Assembly (NCBI GenBank): GCA_016872225.1
Contig: VHAW01000017.1
Location: 1-18,831, forward strand
Length of the DNA: 18,831 nt
Origin: Sphingomonadales bacterium
GTDB lineage: Bacteria > Bacteroidota > Bacteroidia > UBA7662
Reading direction: 5' to 3'
Part shown: one piece after another, positions 1-8,250 of the stretch
Numbering within the stretch: the first letter of the stretch is position 1
Layout of the letters: every line of letters starts with the position of its first letter
Notes under the pieces: generated by a model
What the model was told of the DNA's origin: nothing
The model's database searches: none
Seen by the model: only the letters and a program-made list of their open reading frames with translations
Program-made: the position numbers and the translations under genes

Positions 1-582
1 GGTAAGACTTTTGGCGACGAAACCGTGAATGTGGAACGCTTCCAAAAGGCGCTGGAGCAATTTCTCTTGTCTGTAACTTCGTGGCGTTCCAAGTTTGATA
101 AAATGCGAATGGGCCAATCGGTTTTCACGCCTTCGGAACAACGCGGCTATGATTTGTTTATGCGGGAATATTCCGCGCCAGGTTCTGGGCGGCCTGTGGG
201 TGCCGATTGTTTTCATTGTCATGGAGGAACTCTTCTTTTCACGAACCGATTATACGAAAACAATGGGTTAGATTCTATGCTAAATATTGGTTATCAAATT
301 GTTACAGGTTTGGCAGGAGACCGAGGTAAATTCAAGGTGCCCTCCCTACGAAATGTGGGGTTTACTGCACCGTATATGCACGATGGACGATTTGCGACCC
401 TGGAGCAAGTTATTGATCATTATGACCATGGAATAGTAGAGAGCAGCACCTTGAATGCTAATTTAAGGGTTCAAGCAGGTGGGTTGCGATTAAGTTCTCA
501 GGATAAAGCTGATTTAATTGCTTTTCTGCACACCTTAAACGACAGTACTTTAGCTTCTAATCCAGCTTTTGCCGAACCTTGA
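1..582 (+). CDS. Di-haem cytochrome c peroxidase / MauG-family protein, C-terminal part (5' end outside window)
   Basis: The frame is open to base 1, and the residues before the first possible start (GTG at 25) continue the conserved family sequence, so I treat the gene as cut by the window edge. The visible part contains a c-type haem site, CFHCH, at 208-222. It is followed by family motifs: KVPSLRNV, then APYMHDGRFATLEQVIDHY, where a conserved segment supplies haem surroundings. These match the second (high-potential) haem domain of bacterial di-haem peroxidases and MauG-like enzymes, which act in the periplasm on peroxide or as oxidases of a partner protein. The first haem domain and signal peptide would lie upstream. 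The stop overlaps the start of the next gene by four bases, so the two are probably translated together. Family assignment is strong; substrate is unknown. Confidence 0.85.
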   Translation, partial: GKTFGDETVNVERFQKALEQFLLSVTSWRSKFDKMRMGQSVFTPSEQRGYDLFMREYSAPGSGRPVGADCFHCHGGTLLFTNRLYENNGLDSMLNIGYQIVTGLAGDRGKFKVPSLRNVGFTAPYMHDGRFATLEQVIDHYDHGIVESSTLNANLRVQAGGLRLSSQDKADLIAFLHTLNDSTLASNPAFAEP

Positions 583-1517
583 AGAGGAACTTTCTTTGCT
601 GGTTATTATGCCTTGTGATCTTCGCTTCATGCGATGACAAGGGGGTTGAAATTCAAAAATCACTATCGCTACATTCTGACCAAGCATCGGTGACCGTTTC
701 CTCTTCTGCTGCTGCCTTAGGACAAGTTTTTTTTAGCGACCCAAGGTTTTCCAGGGATGGTCAGGTTGCCTGTTCTACTTGTCATCAGCCGAATTATGCA
801 TATGCAGATACGGTGGCCTTTTCCAAAGGTGTCGGGAGAAGGCTTGCCGTACGTAATACACCAACTTTGGTGGGGCTCCCAGATGATATTCCCTTGATGT
901 GGGATGGGGGGGTAACCCCTCTTCGTCATGGAAGTCAAGGGATTTTGGCAGCGGTGACTGCGCAGCATGATATGGATATGAACCCTTTAGATTTGGAACG
1001 AAAATTGTCTTATTTCCCGCGCTACAGAGCAGCCTTGCATCGCTTGTATCCCCATCATTCCTTGGCAGCTGGTTATCTCTTGTCTATTCGGGATTTTGTG
1101 AAAGATATTGCCCTATCGTCCGAAAACGGAATTCACCAGTCGCCTTCAGCTACCTCCAAACTGAGTTTAGAGAGTCGCCACTCTATCGCCAAAGGCCTTG
1201 CCTTGTTTAGGGGTAAAGCGGGTTGTGTTCGTTGCCACCACGGACCGTCCATGACCGACGGGCGTTTCTACAATTTGGCATTGGACACTGTTGACCCAGG
1301 AAGGGCAGCCATTACCTTACTTGAGGAAGATAGGGGGCGCTTTCGGACACCGCCTCTTAGAATGCTCAGGAAGACGGCTCCATATTTTCATAACGGATCT
1401 GCCCAATCGTTACAAATTGTGTTGCAACATTATATAAACGGAGCAGGGGAAGCTGGTCAAATTAACCTCAGCCGGGCGGAGCAATCCGACCTTATCGCTT
1501 ATATGAAAACGCTTTAA
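579..1517 (+). CDS. Cytochrome c peroxidase / MauG-family di-haem lipoprotein
   Basis: A 312-residue protein with a lipoprotein-type signal: a hydrophobic stretch at residues 4-17 ends in FASC, putting a lipidated Cys at about residue 18. It has two c-type haem sites, CSTCH at 65-69 and CVRCH at 216-220, as expected for a complete di-haem peroxidase of the CcpA/MauG superfamily. The segments FSKGVGRRLAVRNTPTLVG and RTPPLRMLRKTAPYFHNGS are typical of the family. The start is TTG, overlapping the previous TGA as TTGA, which implies translational coupling with the upstream paralogue. Such proteins reduce H2O2 with electrons from a small donor, or oxidise a partner protein; some Bacteroidota members accompany MbnP-like copper proteins, but no such partner is visible here. 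The gene ends about 70 bases before the converging htrA-like gene. Confidence 0.88.
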   Translation: MKRNFLCWLLCLVIFASCDDKGVEIQKSLSLHSDQASVTVSSSAAALGQVFFSDPRFSRDGQVACSTCHQPNYAYADTVAFSKGVGRRLAVRNTPTLVGLPDDIPLMWDGGVTPLRHGSQGILAAVTAQHDMDMNPLDLERKLSYFPRYRAALHRLYPHHSLAAGYLLSIRDFVKDIALSSENGIHQSPSATSKLSLESRHSIAKGLALFRGKAGCVRCHHGPSMTDGRFYNLALDTVDPGRAAITLLEEDRGRFRTPPLRMLRKTAPYFHNGSAQSLQIVLQHYINGAGEAGQINLSRAEQSDLIAYMKTL

Positions 1518-1585
1518 AACTTATAGAACCAATCTTGGTGGTCTGTACATCACTAGCAATGAACAACCAAATTGGATGTATATTT

Positions 1586-3052
1586 TTAAATTTCAATACC
1601 GTAAAACCCTTTGGTGCCGTTGGGGTAAAGACCTTCGATGAGCAACCCACCTTTTTTGTCACGAACGATTTCCCGTAATGCTTTGAGGCTGTTTACTTCG
1701 GTTTTGTCCACCTTGGTAATAATGAAGCCTTCGCGGATACCGCTTTCTTTCAATTTACCGTTCCCAAGTTTGCTAATTTTGATACCCGTACCTAGTTTAA
1801 GGCTCTCTAGTTCTTTCCGGGAAGCGCGCTCCAGTTTGGCACCTAACCAATCGCTTTCATCCTCTTTGGGTACAGCTTTAACCAATTCGGTTTTACCGTC
1901 AGCATTACGGAGTTTGACCTCGAAGGTCTGGATTTTGCCTTTGCGATTAACTTCCAGGGCTACCTTTTCTCCAGGTCTTTTGCGACCTACAATTTCCATA
2001 AGTTCAGGGGTGGATTTGATAGCCTGACCCTCCACTTTGGTAATCACATCCCCCTTTTGGATACCGGCTTCTTCGGCAGCTGAATTCGGCATGAAATCAG
2101 CAACATAGGCTCCACAAATCACCGAAAGATCTTCGCTTTCGACCAAGCCTGCATCCACATCCCGAATTTGAATGCCGAGGAATCCACGCTGCACGGTACC
2201 GTGAACCTTAAGGTCCTCCACAACTTTGGTCACCAAGTTGGCAGGAATGGCAAAGGCATAACCTTGATAAGCACCGGTGCTGGACGCAATGGCGGTATTA
2301 ATCCCAACAAGTTCTCCCTGAACATTGACCAAGGCCCCACCGCTATTCCCGGGATTAACCGCAGCATCGGTTTGAATAAAGGCCTCGAGGCTGGTACCTC
2401 CTCCCAAAATATTGATATTTCGGGCCTTGGCGGATACAATGCCTGCCGTTACAGTTGAATTTAAATTGAAAGGGTTGCCGACGGCCAAAACCCATTCCCC
2501 AATTTGAAGTTTGTCGGAATTGCCGATTTTAACAAAGGGCAAATCAATTGCTTCTATTTTGACCAAAGCGAGGTCAGAACTAGGGTCTTGCCCGACCACT
2601 TTACCGTTGAAACTGCGTTTGTCATTCAAAATGACTTCGATTTCGTCCGCTTCTAGGATGACGTGGTTATTGGTCACAATGTAACCATCCGCGGAGAGGA
2701 TGACACCGGATCCTGATCCCATTTGGGGACCGCGCGGCATGATGTCTGGACCATTGAAAAAGTCCCGAAACATATCCATGCCCGGCGGAATTTCACCTTT
2801 GAATGAGCTTTGTGGGCTGCCTTTGGTCTTGATATGCACCACGCAGGGGGTTACTAAAGCTGCTGTGGTTACAAAATTGGGGTGCTCCACGATATGCTCA
2901 GGGAACCCCGTCAAACTGACAGGGTGGGTGTTTCCCCAATTGGCAGGATGCAAGGCAGGCCTTTTATTGAGCCCGTATACGATCCAAGCCCCCAAAAGGC
3001 TACCCAAGAAAGCTACGAGAATGGTGCCGCCGTATTGACGAAATTTTGACAT
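1586..3052 (-). CDS. HtrA/DegP-type serine protease with two PDZ domains
   Basis: A 488-residue periplasmic quality-control protease. A single hydrophobic segment at residues 8-28 acts as signal or membrane anchor. The trypsin-like domain (about 60-280) has an intact catalytic triad: His130 in TNNHV, Asp160 in SSDLALVKI and Ser237 in NPGNSGGAL. A first PDZ domain follows at about 288-380 (RGFLGIQIRDVDAG, then AGIQKGDVITKVEGQ). A second, more divergent PDZ lies at about 400-488 (LGAKLERAS, then SGIREGFIITKVDK). Length and order match the DegP/DegQ ('Do') family. In that family the PDZ domains control oligomer assembly and capture of unfolded envelope proteins. It is divergent from dapF with 138 bases between the starts, and converges with the cytochrome genes. 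I could not pick a convincing promoter for it. Confidence 0.93.
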   Translation of the reverse strand: MSKFRQYGGTILVAFLGSLLGAWIVYGLNKRPALHPANWGNTHPVSLTGFPEHIVEHPNFVTTAALVTPCVVHIKTKGSPQSSFKGEIPPGMDMFRDFFNGPDIMPRGPQMGSGSGVILSADGYIVTNNHVILEADEIEVILNDKRSFNGKVVGQDPSSDLALVKIEAIDLPFVKIGNSDKLQIGEWVLAVGNPFNLNSTVTAGIVSAKARNINILGGGTSLEAFIQTDAAVNPGNSGGALVNVQGELVGINTAIASSTGAYQGYAFAIPANLVTKVVEDLKVHGTVQRGFLGIQIRDVDAGLVESEDLSVICGAYVADFMPNSAAEEAGIQKGDVITKVEGQAIKSTPELMEIVGRKRPGEKVALEVNRKGKIQTFEVKLRNADGKTELVKAVPKEDESDWLGAKLERASRKELESLKLGTGIKISKLGNGKLKESGIREGFIITKVDKTEVNSLKALREIVRDKKGGLLIEGLYPNGTKGFYGIEI

Positions 3053-3080
3053 GAGAAATATTTTATGAGTTTACCTATAT

Positions 3081-3128
3081 TCTGTGAACCTTTGCTCAAA
3101 AACCGTGCCAAATCACAGAATTCACAGA
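3081..3128. promoter_or_regulatory. TCACAGA/TCTGTGA repeat cluster between htrA-like gene and dapF
   Basis: Within the divergent intergenic space the heptamer TCACAGA occurs twice head to tail at 3113-3119 and 3122-3128. Its reverse complement TCTGTGA occurs at 3081-3087. The outer pair forms an 8-base inverted repeat (TCTGTGAA / TTCACAGA) with 32 bases between the arms. Three copies in 48 bases between divergent promoters resembles an operator for a dimeric regulator. This is inference from pattern only; no regulator is known to me for this motif. Confidence 0.25.
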
Positions 3129-3161
3129 TTGAACGTTCCCCTTGCTCTGTTAGTATGTTTG
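3129..3161 (+). promoter_or_regulatory. Candidate Bacteroidota-type promoter for dapF
   Basis: TATGTTTG at 3154-3161 matches the Bacteroidota -7 element TAnnTTTG in all fixed positions. A TTG at 3129-3131 lies 22 bases upstream, inside the spacing used for the -33 element. The -7 box ends 29 bases before the dapF ATG. It also abuts the TCACAGA repeats, so a protein bound there could affect it. Call rests on consensus only. Confidence 0.42.
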
Positions 3162-3190
3162 TCCCTGTGCCTAAATGAGATTAACGGTCT

Positions 3191-4075
3191 ATGCAATTTG
3201 AATTCTACAAATATCAGGCTTGCGGGAATGATTTTGTGTTGGTGGATTTGCTATCTACCGCTTCGTCTTGGGTGTCCCAGGCCCGGGATTCCGGGTTTTG
3301 GCACAATGAGGCAGCCATGCGATTATGCTGCGACAGAAGATTTGGTATAGGGGCTGATGGTGTTTTGCTTTTGTTGCCCGCCAAGGAATTTGTCGATGCC
3401 AATGATTCCTTTGGAACAGGAGCTGCTTTCTATTTGCATTATTTGAATGCGGACGGTAAGGAAGGATCGCTATGCGGAAACGGGGCGCGTTGTGCGGCTG
3501 CTCATGCCTTTCGAAAAGCCTATTTTCAGGGGACTCAAGGTATTTTCGTCGCAAGTGATGGCGCGCACCATGTGAGCCAAGTCGCTGAGGGGCACTATTC
3601 TTTGGGTATGAACGCCCCAGAGGATTGGAAGGTTATGGAAATAGGGACTTTTATAAACACGGGTTCCCCGCATTTGGTGGTTCCAGTTCGTGACCTTGTC
3701 AATTATCCGGTGGAAAGGGAAGGAAAAGCTCTTCGTGAACATTCCCTTTTCTTACCGGGAGGTACCAATGTCAATTTTATGGAAGTCATAGATAATAATC
3801 TATTGAAAATCAGAACTTATGAGCGGGGAGTTGAAACCGAAACTTGGAGTTGTGGAACTGGAGCAGTAGCTTGTGCTTTATTGTATATACAACAAAATAC
3901 AGAAGACTTTGTTGATTCAAGGGCAGAGATTCATCTGAAATTTCGGGGCGGAAAAATGATAGTAACTGCGACGGTTGATTCTGTTGGTAAGATGGAAGGC
4001 ATCGAATTAATGGGCCCCGCACACTGCTCATTCAAAGGATTGTGGATGGGATATTCGGTCACTCCTTGCGTTTGA
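3191..4075 (+). CDS. dapF: Diaminopimelate epimerase
   Basis: DapF converts LL- to meso-diaminopimelate, the last shared step towards lysine and the peptidoglycan cross-linking residue, in the cytoplasm without PLP. Both active-site cysteines are visible: Cys95 in SLCGNGARC and Cys221 in WSCGTGAVA. Other family motifs are KYQACGNDFV near the N-terminus, FGIGADGVLLL at about 51-61, TGSPHLV at 157-163 and YERGVETET at 210-218. At 294 residues it is slightly longer than the usual 260-280, mainly through a small insertion around residues 63-82 before the first active-site loop. It starts at ATG 29 bases after a good -7 promoter match and stands apart from the next gene by 82 bases, so it may be transcribed alone or with glmM. 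Confidence 0.96.
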   Translation: MQFEFYKYQACGNDFVLVDLLSTASSWVSQARDSGFWHNEAAMRLCCDRRFGIGADGVLLLLPAKEFVDANDSFGTGAAFYLHYLNADGKEGSLCGNGARCAAAHAFRKAYFQGTQGIFVASDGAHHVSQVAEGHYSLGMNAPEDWKVMEIGTFINTGSPHLVVPVRDLVNYPVEREGKALREHSLFLPGGTNVNFMEVIDNNLLKIRTYERGVETETWSCGTGAVACALLYIQQNTEDFVDSRAEIHLKFRGGKMIVTATVDSVGKMEGIELMGPAHCSFKGLWMGYSVTPCV

Positions 4076-4157
4076 TAAATAGGTCAAAGACGAAATTTAA
4101 CTTCTGCTTGCTCTCTCTCCAATCGGTTGACTAAATTCTTTTCAATATCTAATTATT

Positions 4158-5534
4158 ATGACCTTAATTGCCTCCGTATCAGGAATCCGCGGCACCATTG
4201 GGGGGCATCCCGGAACCAATTTGACCCCAAGCGATATTGTTTCTTTTGTCAATGCCTATGCGGCATTGTTGATAGAACAGGGCCATGGTCGCAAAGTCGT
4301 GGTGGGTCGGGATGCCCGAATCTCAGGAGATATGTTGAACCGTTTGGTATGCGGTACCTTGATGGCTTGCGGCATGGACGTGCTTGATCTGGGTTTGACC
4401 ACCACTCCAACCCTCGAAATGCAGGTGCCTCGTGTTGGAGCAGCCGGAGGCATTGTATTGACAGCCTCTCATAACCCAGAAGAATGGAATGCCCTGAAGC
4501 TTTTGGATCATCAGGGCTGTTTCATTGGATCAGACCAAGGAGAAACTTTACTCAAAAAAGTTCAAAGCGGAAAGTTTTTTTCCTTTGCGACGGTCCACCA
4601 GCTGGGCAAATATGAACAAGTTGAATCAGCCTTGGAGGCTCATATCCAAGATATTCTCGCCTTGCCCTTGGTAAATCGTCAAGCGATTGCCGCTGCCGGC
4701 CTGCATGTTGTGGTGGATGGCATCAATTCAACGGGGGCACTTGCAGTTCCCACCTTGTTGGCCCATTTGGGGGTCAGCCATGTGCATGTTTTGAATGATC
4801 AACCCCATGGTCACTTTGCCCATAACCCTGAACCACTTCGGGAACATTTGGATGAAATATGCAGCGAAGTGGTGGCGCGTAAGGCTCATTTGGGCATTGT
4901 GGTTGACCCGGACGTGGATAGGTTAGCCTTTGTTATGGAAGATGGTGAATTGTTCGGTGAAGAATATACGTTGGTCGCAGTTGCGGATTACGTGATGCGT
5001 CATCAACCTGGTCCTGCCGTTTCCAACCTGAGTTCCTCCAGAGCCCTTCGCGATGTGTGCAATCGGTATCAACAACCCTACCACGCATCACCGGTTGGCG
5101 AAGTGCATGTAGTCAAGGCGATGCGGGAATTTGGGGCTGTTATTGGAGGTGAAGGAAACGGTGGTATTATAGTCCCTGAACTCCATTATGGTCGGGATGC
5201 CCTTGTCGGAATTGCCTTATTTCTTACGCATTACGTAGTTCAAGGACTGTCTATGAGTCAATTGAAGGCTATCTATCCGTCTTATTTTATGGTCAAAGAG
5301 AAGGTGACTTTCGACCCGTCCGCCAACCCAGAATTACTCTTACAGCGACTGGCAGAGGCCTTCCCCAATGCTACTCATCATTGGTCCGACGGACTCAAAA
5401 TTGATCTGGATGAAGGATGGCTGCACGTCCGCAAATCTAATACGGAACCCATTTTGCGCATTTATTCCGAGGCAGGTCATGCGAATGCTGCGACCGAACT
5501 CGCCGCCAAAGCCCGTCAAATTCTTGCGTCATGA
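4158..5534 (+). CDS. glmM: Phosphoglucosamine mutase (phosphohexomutase superfamily)
   Basis: GlmM interconverts glucosamine-6-phosphate and glucosamine-1-phosphate on the way to UDP-GlcNAc for peptidoglycan and LPS. All four functional loops of an alpha-D-phosphohexomutase are present. These are the phosphoserine loop TASHNP (Ser104), the metal-binding DPDVDR (Asp250, Asp252, Asp254), the sugar-selectivity loop GEGNGG at 331-336, and the phosphate-binding RKSNTEPILRIYSE starting at 425. The N-terminus SVSGIRGTIGG is also typical. The GEGNGG loop is the variant seen in Bacteroidota and archaeal enzymes rather than the E. coli form. A phosphomannomutase role cannot be ruled out from sequence alone. 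The stop overlaps the next ATG (ATGA), so it is coupled to the cysteine desulfurase gene. Confidence 0.9.
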   Translation: MTLIASVSGIRGTIGGHPGTNLTPSDIVSFVNAYAALLIEQGHGRKVVVGRDARISGDMLNRLVCGTLMACGMDVLDLGLTTTPTLEMQVPRVGAAGGIVLTASHNPEEWNALKLLDHQGCFIGSDQGETLLKKVQSGKFFSFATVHQLGKYEQVESALEAHIQDILALPLVNRQAIAAAGLHVVVDGINSTGALAVPTLLAHLGVSHVHVLNDQPHGHFAHNPEPLREHLDEICSEVVARKAHLGIVVDPDVDRLAFVMEDGELFGEEYTLVAVADYVMRHQPGPAVSNLSSSRALRDVCNRYQQPYHASPVGEVHVVKAMREFGAVIGGEGNGGIIVPELHYGRDALVGIALFLTHYVVQGLSMSQLKAIYPSYFMVKEKVTFDPSANPELLLQRLAEAFPNATHHWSDGLKIDLDEGWLHVRKSNTEPILRIYSEAGHANAATELAAKARQILAS

Positions 5535-6682
5535 CCAACGATACCCCTCGCATCTACCTGGATCATTCTGCGACCACACCAATTCACCCGAAGGTTGCAG
5601 AGGCCATGACCGACATTTTGTATCGATGTTACGGGAACCCTTCATCCATTCATTTTTTGGGAAGAGAATCCCGCATCGTCATCGAAAAAGCTCGCAAAAG
5701 TATGGCGAATCTTTTGGGTTGCTCCCCAGCTGAAATTTTCTTTACCTCAGGCGGAACGGAATCCGACAATATGGCCTGCCGATGTGCAGTAGAAAATCTC
5801 GGGATACGCCGCATCGTTTCCTCTTCTTTGGAGCACCATGCGATAACCCATGTTTTGGAACAGCTTCATAAGGTTCATAGCACCGAAATATGTTGGTTGC
5901 CTAATAATTCCCAGGGCTTGTTGGATATGAACCAACTTCAAACTTGGCTTATAGAATCTTCGACCTTGGGTATTCCTACCTTGGTCACTTTGATGCACGG
6001 AAACAACGAAATAGGGAATATCTTGGATGTGGAAAAAGTCGCTACCTTATGCAAATCACATGGGGCCTTGTTTCATTCGGATATGGTACAAACCATTGGA
6101 CATTACCCCTTGAACTTTACAGCCATGGGTTTAGACATGGCCAGCGGTTCCGCTCATAAATTTTACGGTCCCAAGGGCATAGGATTCATTTATATCCGCG
6201 GCGGAGTGCAATTAGGGTCCTTGTTAGCAGGAGGATCTCAGGAACGAAACATGCGCGGTGGTACCGAAAATTTACCCGGAATTGCAGGCATGAGCCTGGC
6301 TTTGGAATTAGCGGTTTCCACCATGGAGGAGCGGCGTGAACGTATCACACGCCTGAGAATGAAACTCAAAGAGGGAATTCGTAAAGCCATACCCGGGGCA
6401 ACCTTCAACGGAGATGTGGACGGACATTCCATGTACCAGGTCCTGAGTGTTTCCTTTCCCCCTCATCCCAAAGGAGAAATGTTGCTTTTTCACCTTGATA
6501 TTGAAGGTATTTGTGCTTCGGGTGGGAGTGCTTGCAGCTCAGGGTCTGAATCCAGGTCCCATGTTCTTAACGGTATCGGAATGGCCACCGATCGAACGGC
6601 AGTCCGATTTTCCTTAGGAGCCCACAACACCGCGAAAGAGATTAATCGTACCCTGGAGGTTTTGAAAAAAATTCTATTGTAA
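5531..6682 (+). CDS. Cysteine desulfurase (NifS/IscS family)
   Basis: A 383-residue PLP enzyme that removes sulfur from cysteine to give alanine and an enzyme persulfide, feeding Fe-S cluster assembly or tRNA thiolation. Visible motifs are YLDHSATTP at the N-terminus, SGGTESDN at 73-80, the cofactor lysine Lys210 in GSAHKFYGPKG, MRGGTEN at 241-247, and the catalytic cysteine Cys335 in GGSACSSGSESRSH. The long loop around the cysteine marks a group I (IscS/NifS-like) enzyme rather than SufS. No scaffold (IscU/SufU) or tRNA thiolase gene lies next to it, so the sulfur acceptor is open. It overlaps glmM by four bases and ends 12 bases from the converging acyl-CoA reductase gene. Confidence 0.94.
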   Translation: MTNDTPRIYLDHSATTPIHPKVAEAMTDILYRCYGNPSSIHFLGRESRIVIEKARKSMANLLGCSPAEIFFTSGGTESDNMACRCAVENLGIRRIVSSSLEHHAITHVLEQLHKVHSTEICWLPNNSQGLLDMNQLQTWLIESSTLGIPTLVTLMHGNNEIGNILDVEKVATLCKSHGALFHSDMVQTIGHYPLNFTAMGLDMASGSAHKFYGPKGIGFIYIRGGVQLGSLLAGGSQERNMRGGTENLPGIAGMSLALELAVSTMEERRERITRLRMKLKEGIRKAIPGATFNGDVDGHSMYQVLSVSFPPHPKGEMLLFHLDIEGICASGGSACSSGSESRSHVLNGIGMATDRTAVRFSLGAHNTAKEINRTLEVLKKILL

Positions 6683-6694
6683 CAATTAGTTTAA

Positions 6695-7813
6695 TCAAAG
6701 GTATTCCAGGTCCCTTGACAGACCCATGAGGAAGGTCATGGTATCGATTCCATCAGCATAACGTTCAATTTCAGGGAATTGGCATTGACCGAATTCTACG
6801 GTATGATTACACCATGAATTCCACTGATCAAGATCAAAGCACATTCTAAACGTAGAATCTTGTCCCCATCGTTGGATAAGTTGATGCCCTGAGCAACATT
6901 GTATCGCTGGTAAATCATGTAGAATTTTATTTGCCAAATCTTCACCTGATTGATAATAATCAAAATGAAGAACAGCGAGGGGAGATGAAGCACTTTGATT
7001 TTGGCGCAGAATGACCGACCCATTATGGTAGAAAGGGGTTCTATCCAGCATATGCAGGGCCAATTGGTAATCTAAATTGTTACGATATCGGTAGTGCTGG
7101 CCTTCCCAAGGGTAGTGAACAAGTCCATCCAAAATATGTTCCGGGTTCATTCCCTTCGGGATGAGGAGCTTAGAGACATTTCGACAACCTTTGCCGTAAT
7201 ATAGAAAAATATCCTGACCTAGTCCTGCCCAATCTTCGGTTGATTCCTTTCCGTCAAGAATAGCAATGGAATTGCGATGGGATCTGAAAATATGAGGAAT
7301 ATGACCAAAATACTGTTCGAAATAGGGTAGGGTTGTGCTGGAACCTGTGGCGATAAGGGCATCCACGTTATTCACTTTTTGCACAAGTTCGAATCGGCTT
7401 TTCCATTCGGGTTGTAGCGCTAGCAAGCCTTGTATCGCCCAGGATATAAGGCAGGCATCTTCAGAAGATGCCTTGACTTGGGCTTTATGCCCCGCAATCA
7501 AGGTGCATATTACATCATGCAGACCCGCCAATGGAATATTTCCGGGAAGAATTAAACCGACTCTGGTTGAATTGATAGTCTTAGACTTTTCTTTAAGGTA
7601 TTTGCACAGCCAGTGTTCTAAGTTTGCAGGTTGCAAAGCGTCCGCCCAAGCGTTAAGCGCATGCTCAAGCATAATAGGCTCAAACCATGGATTCTTTGCG
7701 GCTACTGAGGCCGACCATTCGTGCCAATCCGATCGAAGAATGGCCGATTTCATCCATAGTCCCCATTGGTGGAGGACTTTGGAAAGATTCGAAACCGAAG
7801 GATCCGATGGCAT
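6695..7813 (-). CDS. LuxC-family acyl-CoA reductase
   Basis: A 372-residue protein of the LuxC-type acyl-CoA reductase family, which reduces fatty acyl thioesters to aldehydes with NADPH through an acyl-cysteine intermediate. The probable catalytic cysteine is Cys210 in YYGKGCRNVSKLL. Other features that fit are GLILPGNIPLAGLHD at about 86-100 (nucleotide-binding side) and ALIATGSST at about 152-160. I chose the ATG at 7813 (MPSDPSVSNLSK). The frame stays open for another 340 bases, but that part would lie antisense over the divergent ferredoxin gene and does not look like protein. An 8-base G run lies two bases before this ATG. No luciferase genes are near, so the role is lipid or aldehyde metabolism rather than light emission. 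The pairing with the ferredoxin is known in Bacteroidota. Confidence 0.82.
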   Translation of the reverse strand: MPSDPSVSNLSKVLHQWGLWMKSAILRSDWHEWSASVAAKNPWFEPIMLEHALNAWADALQPANLEHWLCKYLKEKSKTINSTRVGLILPGNIPLAGLHDVICTLIAGHKAQVKASSEDACLISWAIQGLLALQPEWKSRFELVQKVNNVDALIATGSSTTLPYFEQYFGHIPHIFRSHRNSIAILDGKESTEDWAGLGQDIFLYYGKGCRNVSKLLIPKGMNPEHILDGLVHYPWEGQHYRYRNNLDYQLALHMLDRTPFYHNGSVILRQNQSASSPLAVLHFDYYQSGEDLANKILHDLPAIQCCSGHQLIQRWGQDSTFRMCFDLDQWNSWCNHTVEFGQCQFPEIERYADGIDTMTFLMGLSRDLEYL

Positions 7814-7831
7814 AGGGGGGGGTCTTTGTCG

Positions 7832-7839
7832 TAAATTTG
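7832..7839 (+). promoter_or_regulatory. Candidate -7 promoter element for the ferredoxin operon
   Basis: TAAATTTG matches TAnnTTTG exactly and ends 19 bases before the ferredoxin ATG. No TTG is present at the expected -33 distance, so support is partial. It lies in a 45-base space shared with the divergent acyl-CoA reductase gene, so the two promoters must overlap. Confidence 0.35.
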
Positions 7840-7858
7840 GGACGCAAAATAGGATAGA

Positions 7859-8209
7859 ATGGCCATCATGATTACCGACCAATGCATCAATTGTGGTGCA
7901 TGTGAACCTGAATGTCCCAACAATGCGATTTATGAGGGGGGAATTTCGTGGAAATATGCCGAGGGAACTCAATTGAGAGATTTTGTTCAACGACCCGATG
8001 GTTCGGTGGTTCATGCCCAGGATCCCATGACCCCGGTGAACGATGATGTTTACTTTATAGTCCCAGACAAGTGTACCGAATGCGAAGGTTTTCATGAAGA
8101 ACCACAATGTGCAGCGGTTTGCCCCGTCGATTGCTGTGTTCCGGATCCCGATCATAGGGAATCACGGACAACTTTACTCGAAAGAAAAAAATACCTTCAT
8201 GAAGTGTAA
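7859..8209 (+). CDS. 2[4Fe-4S] ferredoxin, Allochromatium-like type
   Basis: A 116-residue cytoplasmic electron carrier. The first cluster motif is C9-x2-C12-x2-C15-x3-C19-P (CINCGACEPECP). The second is C72-x2-C75-x8-C84-x3-C88-P, with the eight-residue loop between the second and third cysteines that marks Allochromatium-type (Alv) ferredoxins, which have very low-potential clusters. Extra cysteines at 92 and 93 follow. The central stretch between clusters (about residues 28-70) is longer than in clostridial ferredoxins but typical for Bacteroidota. The start MAIMITDQC matches the conserved family N-terminus. It is divergent from the acyl-CoA reductase and 41 bases upstream of the double ligase gene. 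Partner enzyme unknown. Confidence 0.93.
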   Translation: MAIMITDQCINCGACEPECPNNAIYEGGISWKYAEGTQLRDFVQRPDGSVVHAQDPMTPVNDDVYFIVPDKCTECEGFHEEPQCAAVCPVDCCVPDPDHRESRTTLLERKKYLHEV

Positions 8210-8250
8210 CATTGATTTTTTAATCATCCATTGAAAATCCTTCAAGAATT

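Noticed and set aside
1518..1585. Possible bidirectional terminator between the cytochrome and htrA-like genes
   Set aside because: Only short imperfect repeats (ACCAA-TC-TTGGT and CCAA-A-TTGG) with impossibly small loops are visible.
3084..3350. 88-residue + strand open frame overlapping the start of dapF
   Set aside because: It shares most of its length with dapF in another frame, and has no conserved motif.
7335..7871. 178-residue + strand open frame opposite the acyl-CoA reductase gene
   Set aside because: It is the complement of a well-supported coding region, with no recognisable domain; treated as a shadow.
7814..8155. Open-frame extension of the acyl-CoA reductase gene upstream of 7813
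   Set aside because: It runs antisense over most of the ferredoxin gene, and the translation has no family resemblance; the G8 tract is read there as a proline run.
8195..8204. Palindrome CTTCATGAAG near the ferredoxin stop
   Set aside because: It lies in the coding sequence for a Leu-His-Glu-like tail; a 10-base palindrome is expected by chance in a window this size.
8213..8226. TGATT-TTTT-AATCA hairpin between ferredoxin and double ligase genes
   Set aside because: Five pairs, four of them A-T, and no T tract after it; too weak to call a terminator.
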